DNA from: Lachnospiraceae bacterium
GTDB lineage: Bacteria > Bacillota > Clostridia > Lachnospirales > Lachnospiraceae
Reading direction: 5' to 3'
DNA length: 11,113 nt
Assembly (NCBI GenBank): GCA_900769175.1
Contig: CAAGFP010000193.1
Location: 1-11,113 of the forward strand
Positions 8,401-11,113 of the stretch are shown in pieces. Each line of letters starts with the position of its first letter. Within the stretch, counting starts at the first letter, position 1. Under the pieces are notes generated by a model. The model was not told where the DNA came from. It saw only the letters and a program-made list of their open reading frames with translations, and made no database searches. The position numbers and the translations under genes were made by a program.

Positions 8401-9954
8401 TTCTCAGGGGATGGTTCTGTTACGGTAAAGGGTGGATTCTTTGCAGGCGGACTTGCAAGTACATCGAGTGAAGACAAGCTTTCTCTTGTGCTTTATCAGA
8501 ATGTTAAAAAGCCTGCTGTAATCGGAAAGGTCGGCTTTGCAAGCTATTCCAGACCGATTCGGTTTGCACTGGTTGATTCTGCGGGTAATCCGGTTTCCTT
8601 GACCGATAACATGGTCATTGCATCCATTAGCTGTGCTTATACAGACATGCTCATTCCGTGCAGTGAAAACTTAAACGGAACGGATTATTACATCATGAAA
8701 GAAAAGAATAAGTTAGTGGCAAAACCGAAGAAGGATACTAACGGCAATGCAATTGAGTATTTGGAAGTCAATCTGAATGACAAAACCGCTTATTATTTGA
8801 GTTTGGATTCTGCAATCAAGGATATCAATGCGGTAGGAAAGAAGACGGATGATGTCGTATTTTTCATCAGACAGGAGATGTTTTCTAATCCGATTGCAAA
8901 GCTGCCGCTTCCCAAAGCAGGTAAGTATCAAACACTTACTTATAAGACAGCGGACGAAGAACCGGTAACCATTCAGATAAAAGGAGATCTTGCACTGACC
9001 GGAAACCTGACGATTAGCAGTGATATTACAGTCAATAAGGTAGTGGAAATCAAGCTGATAAAGAGATATAATACGGTACCGATTAGTATCAATGTAGGAA
9101 GTTATGAATTCCATGCAGGCAAGCTTTCATTTGATACAACGAAATCGGTAAGCCAGCTAAAGAATGTAAGCGGAAAGGGAATCTGTTCGATTGAAGGAGA
9201 TATCAGTGTAAGCGGTAAAGTAACAGTGAAAACCTTTGGTATCGAAAACACGGTAACGCTTTTGAATTCTGCCTCTTGGGCAAGCAATATCATAACCGAC
9301 AGTGATGTGGCAACACTGAAGTATTCGCCTTTGAATGTTAAGAATGTAAAGTTAGGAACTGTCTCGAATGTAAGGGAGGGTTATTACGCAAAGATTTATA
9401 TTCAGATCGACGGCCTTCAGCCGGGAGATAAGATAGCAACCCTTACGGGCGATTACATCATGGATTCTGTTATGATTGATGACACATATAAATATCGTGC
9501 GGTACGCTCTAAAAACGCACTGGTTGTGGCAGAATACGATAAATCGGTAGAACTGTATTGTGAAAACGACTATTCTCGTGTCTATGATAGCTATGAGAGT
9601 GCAATTACAGATATCACAAGATTGAAAAATGCAACAGGAGTATACCGCATTCACATGCCTGTGGGCAACTATGAGTGGGCAAAACTGTTACTGCCTGCAA
9701 AGGGTAAATACAGTCTGCTTGAAATAGGAGCCCGGGATGCGGCTGTCATTTCGGTTAAATGTGATGTTACACTGACCGGTGATTTGGCAATCGGACAGAA
9801 TACAACACTTCGGAAAGTAAATGCAGACGGAAGCGTTGCAGAAGTATTCAATTTTATTTCTCCGAAGGATAAACAGGGCAAACCGGTTTATAGCGTTCAA
9901 GTAATCGGATATGGAAAAATCATAAACGGAAAACTAAACGGAGAGAACATTTAA
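2485..9954 (+). CDS. Giant secreted leucine-rich-repeat protein with EF-hand-like loops and C-terminal beta-repeat domain
   Basis: The protein has 2489 residues (about 270 kDa). Residues 1-30 are a classic signal peptide: basic start, Leu-rich core, cleavage after Ala-Phe-Ala. Residues 31-97 are an acidic Ser/Thr/Glu linker. Residues 98-342 are a beta-rich domain of unknown type. Residues 343-1509 hold three modules starting at 343, 689 and 1244; each opens with a 'NATNFP'-like or 'NSTNFP' motif, then an EF-hand-like loop, leucine-rich repeats and a capping sheet. Residues 1510-2489 are a beta-rich domain with four internal repeats, shared with the upstream gene. The 21-residue LRR pattern (LxxLxCxxN then LTxLDLS) fits the bacterial nested 'IRREKO' class. 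I see no LPxTG with a membrane tail, no SLH or cell-wall-binding repeat and no enzyme motif. LRR families usually bind proteins, so adhesion or scaffolding outside the cell is the best inference. It is probably co-transcribed with the upstream paralogue. Confidence 0.93.
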   Translation: MKLHRILQRGLCLLLSALMILTVTPVTAFAEEPQIITTGETTPDTPVIITTDETMSGEEESASAGETTSEVETSSDEDTTSEEEESASTGETTSKEARSIVICGTTPEEGKAYIANTAEIGGIGQRREETDYFEYADGVMTIYGNVVLAQPADTVDNVLKLEGDDLTINCPEGCSLTLDGQNSVPTVFLQNNRLTFNGTGDLIIKGSEKPVSEGMFMVANAKDVTIIGTNGAVLPKDSNITATGNVYIESTSNVVVDGLCVNNAQKVTLKGNTTDSVAMNVTLNNCGSWNIINENQDSTAPLAIQLTVDGTTYDSYYGTELAEDETGTEADTVSVDGSSNVAINATNFPDANFREYLKLIDKDGDNILNKAEIESKVELYVSSRDIKSLEGIEYFTNMETLECDLNELTTLDLSKNTKLKHLNCYNNQLTTLDLSSCPALETLDCTFNKLTTLNITKCPALKSLDCYSNELTTIDLSTNTALESLDFAANNVTALDVSKNNALTSLDCGTNSLTKLDISKNTALQSLLCNGNQLKKLDVSKNTSLTFLNCNATYLTALDVSKNTELKTLYCEANSLTVLDLSQNSKLTSLRCGNNNLTSLDVSNISGLKHLSCDNNYFKIIPDENRSFDLSTLPGKFDFSKTSKWQGGTVDEKTMILTLNEGSEIVTYDYDSGNGSTFKFSLREGGIDINATNFPDETFRVRAAVNSDKDKNNILTASELAAVEELEIQGAGIESLKGIEYFTSLKILDCSRNELTTLDLSNNTALEEFYCTDNQLTTLDVSNCTALKKFHCYKNELTKLDVSDCTALQILNCRDNKLTKLDVGKNAKLSYLDCKNNKLSTISVTNCPELQSFYCIGNRLTKLDVSKNTSLVTIECSENKLTKLDFSNNGKLQFIDCKDNKLTTLKLGTCSVLRGLLCSGNKLKTLDVSGCENLLALDCSNNNLTGLNVEPQIKLTELDCSNNKLTELNLINNGDLSYLDCGNNNLTFLKVSSCINELNCSNNKLTKLDFTDYGPTNLDCSNNVLSELKLDRAKTQSLDCSNNKLQKLDLRLNDIDYLDCSNNDIFILNLDIYNSSDFTSVDCSNNKLNSLDFSYSTELSTLKCNNNGLTSLNISKCAALTSMDCSYNELTSLDLSKCTKLTSLSCDNNNLTSLDLSKCVALETFSATGNVYTITTDEYRNYELSSLPGTFDVTKASNFNGGTLNNEQTVLTVNDKPGTVTYNYDCGNSYSVTFTLKEMPDVALNSTNFPNRTFLAYVKIFDKDDNKKLSPAELMEATQIDVSGKNINNFKGIEHFFALESLNISGNTSIKELNLSKNYKLTDFDASGCTKLSSLTLQHRITSLNISNTNLNNFYFFLYQDLEVLDISGLQMPKILDMSNNRKLISFKASGCGIEEIYYLYYSSNLKILDVSNNHLVSLSLSRLYSLKSFNAEGNTRNIGTIYNGEYGIVEQLDLSESLILEVKGATLNREAGKLINIEGTTVTYVYDTQNKYVPEAQSVEFTLIFDRNMTVNYEVCTKKGADGVYCETWEEVLAAMNDKTKDYYVYLHNDVEVDKFTFPSSAKAKSVTLLPKTEGDVKTITMKAASVSLPIDVSLENICIESTAENGFSISANKNLSLNEFGSASLTLVKGGSKSALVYTGSEDKTITTDYRIEGFGSVELNGKVLFNNTVKANNLVLNDASTVYTGAYSVSVKTITAKNDTAIRYNTADFIPVTVNGTVNADAPITLGFSDALSDLKFSENRTVLVSKSAELSVLQLDEGSVLGDSETGYVLGRVGANVMVLKGVFALSYNAGGTDYANTFAKWTDVLNQIAYQAKLDKATAQTTTYTIEVLTDTNIAGALTMPKAGTFKSLMIKGKTGSDIKTLTFIGTTISVTGTTTIDNLILNSVKKNTDKSVDFNFSAGKNSLYLRSVSGKIKDVKASGDVWLNNVTINGNVSANDLFALGTAESATISKTSVTIGKNLNVKGTLTFSGDGSVTVKGGFFAGGLASTSSEDKLSLVLYQNVKKPAVIGKVGFASYSRPIRFALVDSAGNPVSLTDNMVIASISCAYTDMLIPCSENLNGTDYYIMKEKNKLVAKPKKDTNGNAIEYLEVNLNDKTAYYLSLDSAIKDINAVGKKTDDVVFFIRQEMFSNPIAKLPLPKAGKYQTLTYKTADEEPVTIQIKGDLALTGNLTISSDITVNKVVEIKLIKRYNTVPISINVGSYEFHAGKLSFDTTKSVSQLKNVSGKGICSIEGDISVSGKVTVKTFGIENTVTLLNSASWASNIITDSDVATLKYSPLNVKNVKLGTVSNVREGYYAKIYIQIDGLQPGDKIATLTGDYIMDSVMIDDTYKYRAVRSKNALVVAEYDKSVELYCENDYSRVYDSYESAITDITRLKNATGVYRIHMPVGNYEWAKLLLPAKGKYSLLEIGARDAAVISVKCDVTLTGDLAIGQNTTLRKVNADGSVAEVFNFISPKDKQGKPVYSVQVIGYGKIINGKLNGENI
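2656..2766 (+). repeat. Acidic Ser/Thr/Glu linker with two copies of a 12-residue unit
   Basis: Just after the signal peptide, the unit 'EEESAS(A/T)GETTS' occurs at 2656-2691 and again at 2731-2766, 75 nt apart. The surrounding linker (about 2575-2775) is almost entirely Glu, Ser, Thr, Asp and Pro. Such linkers are usually extended and flexible, and here it would hold the folded repeat domains away from the N-terminus. Confidence 0.75.
3511..4542 (+). repeat. LRR module 1: EF-hand-like loop, ten 21-residue repeats, cap
   Basis: This spans residues 343-686. It opens with INATNFPD. The EF-hand-like loop has acidic or polar ligand positions D361, D363, D365, N369 and E372, good matches to positions 1, 3, 5, 9 and 12 of a calcium loop. 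Ten regular 21-residue repeats follow from 3676 to 4305, with an eleventh degenerate one leading into the cap. The cap (residues 626-686) has 'LSTLPGKFD', then 'GGT' and strands ending 'VTYDYD'. The repeat Cys in LxxLxC is present in every full repeat except the fifth, where it is Phe. Calcium binding is inferred from the loop only. Confidence 0.88.
4549..6210 (+). repeat. LRR module 2: EF-hand-like loop, about twenty repeats, cap
   Basis: This is the longest module (residues 689-1242). The EF-hand-like loop has D708, D710, N712, T716 and E719. About 20 leucine-rich repeats run from 4717 to 5967, and every one has Cys in the LxxLxC position. Most are 21 residues, but repeats 12-16 (about 5410-5715) vary from 19 to 23 residues and carry a near-constant 'C(S)NN' core. 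The cap begins near residue 1179 with 'YELSSLPGTFD' and matches the cap of module 1, including 'GGT' and 'VTYNYD'. Confidence 0.88.
6214..7011 (+). repeat. LRR module 3: EF-hand-like loop and degenerate leucine-rich repeats
   Basis: This spans residues 1244-1509. It opens with LNSTNFPN and an EF-hand-like loop (D1262, D1264, N1266, S1270, E1273), followed by 'FKGIEHF', as in the other modules. The leucine-rich repeats (about 6376-6810) are irregular, with pieces such as 'LNISGN', 'LNLSKN' and 'LDVSNN' at uneven spacing, and the repeat Cys is nearly absent. The end (about 6835-7010) still resembles the cap, with 'GTTVTYVYD' before a last strand. Confidence 0.78.
7069..9822 (+). repeat. Four internal protein repeats in the C-terminal domain of the large LRR protein
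   Basis: Copies begin near 7069 (A, 'TWEEVLAAMN'), 7897 (B, 'KWTDVLNQIAY'), 8791 (C, 'YYLSLDSAIKDI') and 9577 (D, 'VYDSYESAITDI'). Each has a helix-like segment, a strand, a turn ('FPSSAKA', 'MPKAGTF', 'LPKAGKY' or 'LPAKGKY'), then strands ending in LTG-like or equivalent turns. Copies B-D are shared with the upstream paralogue; copy A has no counterpart in view. The segments between copies are longer beta-rich stretches. Boundaries are by eye. Confidence 0.7.
7521..9954 (+). repeat. Copy 2 of the 2.4-kb direct gene-segment duplication
   Basis: This is the counterpart of 1-2425. Identity is perfect for 99 nt at the left edge (7521-7619), and again over about 41-44 nt at 8220-8260, 8914-8954 and 9790-9833. 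Between these blocks the copies are clearly diverged, with substitutions at all codon positions. Confidence 0.95.
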
Positions 9955-9978
9955 AGGTTAAGAAAATCAGTTATGCGT

Positions 9979-10025
9979 ACCGGCCTCTGAGAGTCAGACG
10001 TTAAATCTGACGATTGGAGGTCGGT
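9979..10025 (+). terminator. Nested hairpin after the LRR gene: terminator or structured leader
   Basis: The outer 9-bp stem pairs ACCGGCCTC (9979-9987) with GAGGTCGGT (10017-10025), with one G-U pair. The inner 6-bp stem pairs GTCAGA (9993-9998) with TCTGAC (10006-10011) around a 7-nt loop. A symmetric 5+5 nt internal loop separates the two stems. GTTTT follows at once, with further T-runs at 10039-10042 and 10048-10053, so it may terminate the upstream gene. The 3' arm also contains a GGAGG (10016-10020) placed 10 nt before an ATG, so it could instead mask a ribosome binding site. The structure is clear; its function is not. Confidence 0.5.
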
Positions 10026-10030
10026 GTTTT

Positions 10031-10129
10031 ATGGCTGTTTTCTTGACTTTTTTATGCGTAAAAAGTTATTATATGAGAGAAGATTCATATAATAAAAAGA
10101 TAGCGTTATTTGAAAGAAACAATCCGTAG
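10031..10129 (+). CDS. Possible 32-residue small ORF in the intergenic region
   Basis: ATG at 10031 to TAG at 10127-10129, preceded by GGAGG at 10016-10020 with a 10-nt spacer. The product begins with a short hydrophobic stretch (MAVFLTFLCV) and continues polar and charged. From memory the beginning resembles very short membrane peptides (about 30 residues, 'MxVFLxF...YYI') found in clostridial intergenic regions, often as unannotated or toxin-like ORFs. Here the hydrophobic segment is too short to span a membrane, so it may be a decayed copy. A promoter-like sequence and a perfect palindrome occupy the same bases, which argues that the ORF may be accidental. Confidence 0.25.
   Translation: MAVFLTFLCVKSYYMREDSYNKKIALFERNNP
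10043..10072 (+). promoter_or_regulatory. Candidate sigma-A-type promoter for the M13 peptidase gene
   Basis: TTGACT (10043-10048) and TATTAT (10067-10072) each match 5 of 6 consensus bases of the -35 and -10 elements, with an 18-bp spacer. Transcription would start near 10079 and give a leader of about 140 nt before the peptidase ATG. This is the best promoter match I see in the intergenic region. It sits inside the small candidate ORF. Confidence 0.45.
10066..10095. promoter_or_regulatory. Perfect 11-bp inverted repeat over the candidate -10 element: possible operator
   Basis: TTATTATATGA (10066-10076) and TCATATAATAA (10085-10095) are exact reverse complements separated by 8 nt. The left arm covers the candidate -10 element and the centre falls where transcription would start, which is typical of a repressor operator. 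It could also form an AU-rich RNA hairpin. The dyad is certain; operator function is inferred, and no regulator gene is in view. Confidence 0.45.
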
Positions 10130-10137
10130 GTATCACA

Positions 10138-10160
10138 GGGGCAAAATGCCTTTTGACCCC
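10138..10160 (+). repeat. Hairpin in the leader of the M13 peptidase gene, possibly a dispersed intergenic repeat
   Basis: GGGGCAAAA pairs with TTTTG-A-CCCC (one bulged A), giving 9 bp with a 4-nt loop. No T-run follows; the next bases are AACATCATATT, so it is unlikely to be an intrinsic terminator. The wider sequence 'TATCACAGGGGCAAAA' reminds me of hairpins repeated between genes in Lachnospiraceae, but I cannot confirm that from this window. Confidence 0.4.
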
Positions 10161-10206
10161 AACATCATATTATTTCGTTAAATGAACAAATTGCAAGATT
10201 TCGCGT

Positions 10207-10213
10207 AAAGGAG
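10207..10213 (+). promoter_or_regulatory. Ribosome binding site of the M13 peptidase gene
   Basis: AAAGGAG lies 7 nt before the ATG at 10221. A competing ATG at 10217 is only 3 nt from the site and runs in another frame to a stop after 25 codons, so 10221 is the right start. Confidence 0.88.
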
Positions 10214-10220
10214 CTTATGA

Positions 10221-11113
10221 ATGAAAAAAGTAGTGAAAAAAATGTCCGTACTTTTATTGACATTGGTAATGCTTTTAAATACAGCATGTTATAAAATTCC
10301 GCAGTACGTTGTAGAGCAGTTATTAAGTGACCAAGCAACGCAGGAACCGGATAATATTATCCGTTATACCTCTTCGGATAAACCGAGACTGGAGGACGAT
10401 TTCTATGCGAATGTGAATTACGATATTCTTATGAATGCAGAATTGTCTGCCGGAAATTCACAATGGAGCGTTCTTTCGGAAACGGATTTGTGGATTTCTG
10501 TGGATTTATATCGGATTTCTCTGGAATTAAATGAGAATCAGGGAACTTATCAAAAAGGAACTCCGGAGCAAAGAATCGCGGATTTTCAGACTACGATTGC
10601 AGACTATAAGGGAAGAAATAAAAACAGTATTTCTGCCATGAAATCTTATTTATCCGGAATTGAGAAAGCATCCAATGTTGAAGAATACATTCAGGCGGCG
10701 GGAGACTTATTTCAAACCTATGGCTTTTCCAGTCTCATTTATTTCTATATTGCACCGGATGCGGCAGATTCTACCAAAAATGCGGCATGGATGAATTGTT
10801 CCGATATTGTTTTGGAACGTGAAATTTTTATGGAAGAAGATATGGAAGCGGATCGCGAGCTTTATCGGAACTATATGAAGGATATGTTCGTTTTATATGG
10901 ATATGATAAAAATACTGCACAAAAGAAAATGGAAGCAGTATATAATCTCCAATATGAAATTGCGAAAGCGGGATTGTCCACAACGGAATCCGGAAAACCT
11001 GAGAATTACTATAATCCTATGACTTTATCAGAATTAAAGGCTCTGATGCCGGGAGTAGATGTTGAACTTATGTTGCGCGCGTTCGGAATGGATAATACGG
11101 ATATGTGGATTGT
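10221..11113 (+). CDS. Exported M13 family (neprilysin/PepO-like) metallopeptidase, probable lipoprotein, 3' end cut off
   Basis: The first 297 residues are visible. Residues 1-22 are an export signal (Lys-rich start, Leu/Val/Met core) ending Leu-Asn-Thr-Ala before Cys23. This suggests lipid anchoring on the outer face of the membrane, although Asn at -3 is unusual for a lipobox. After a short spacer, 'DDFYANVN' (residues 59-66) is the typical opening of the M13 N-terminal domain, and 'YYNPMTLSEL' (residues 263-272) matches a conserved motif of the same domain. M13 enzymes are zinc endopeptidases that cut oligopeptides; in neprilysin this domain closes over the active site. The HExxH zinc motif and second-half ExxxD are expected beyond the window, so activity cannot be judged. 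The gene lies 266 bp after the LRR gene and appears to have its own promoter and a long leader. Family assignment is from remembered motifs. Confidence 0.82.
   Translation, partial: MKKVVKKMSVLLLTLVMLLNTACYKIPQYVVEQLLSDQATQEPDNIIRYTSSDKPRLEDDFYANVNYDILMNAELSAGNSQWSVLSETDLWISVDLYRISLELNENQGTYQKGTPEQRIADFQTTIADYKGRNKNSISAMKSYLSGIEKASNVEEYIQAAGDLFQTYGFSSLIYFYIAPDAADSTKNAAWMNCSDIVLEREIFMEEDMEADRELYRNYMKDMFVLYGYDKNTAQKKMEAVYNLQYEIAKAGLSTTESGKPENYYNPMTLSELKALMPGVDVELMLRAFGMDNTDMWI

Noticed and set aside
10153..10183. Second promoter TTGACC...TTAAAT near the peptidase gene
   Set aside because: The -10 element matches only 4 of 6 and the spacer is 19 bp; a better-placed TATTAT would leave only 9 bp. 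The TTGACT/TATTAT pair upstream is better.
10217..10294. Alternative ATG at 10217 just before the peptidase start
   Set aside because: It gives a 25-residue frame without recognisable features and is too close to the Shine-Dalgarno; the frame from 10221 encodes an export signal and M13 motifs.

Overview
The window looks like chromosomal DNA from a low-to-moderate G+C Gram-positive anaerobe of the class Clostridia. A Lachnospiraceae-type gut bacterium is my best guess. The reasons are strong GGAGG ribosome binding sites, codon use, Firmicutes-style export signals, and giant secreted leucine-rich-repeat proteins of the 'INATNFPD...DKDGD...LKGIEYF...' type, which are common in that group. The taxon is inferred from style, not from a marker gene. 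All convincing genes lie on the + strand.

Region 1 (1-2425) is the 3' end of a large gene whose start lies upstream of the window. The visible 807 residues are a beta-strand-rich repetitive domain. Region 2 (2426-2484) is a 59-bp gap holding a small hairpin and a good ribosome binding site. Region 3 (2485-9954) encodes a 2489-residue secreted protein. In order it has a signal peptide, an acidic Ser/Thr/Glu linker, a short beta-rich domain, three successive modules (EF-hand-like loop, leucine-rich repeats, capping sheet), and a C-terminal beta-rich domain of about 980 residues. The last 810 residues of that domain are homologous along their whole length to the protein of region 1, so the two genes are tandem paralogues. 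At the DNA level they form a mosaic of perfectly identical blocks and strongly diverged stretches.

Region 4 (9955-10220) is a structured 266-bp intergenic region. It contains a nested hairpin that includes a Shine-Dalgarno sequence, a possible 32-codon ORF, a promoter-like sequence overlapped by a perfect 11-bp inverted repeat, a second hairpin, and the ribosome binding site of the next gene. Region 5 (10221-11113) is the 5' part of a gene for an exported, probably lipid-anchored M13 (neprilysin/PepO-like) metallopeptidase. It is cut by the window end before the catalytic motif.

The two paralogues are probably co-expressed, being close together with only a weak hairpin between them, and probably act at or outside the cell surface. 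The peptidase gene seems to have its own promoter. No mobile element, CRISPR array, tRNA or rRNA was seen. The observations most worth pursuing are the mosaic duplication, the cysteine ladder in the LRR blocks, the repeat architecture of the C-terminal domain, and the compact structured intergenic region.
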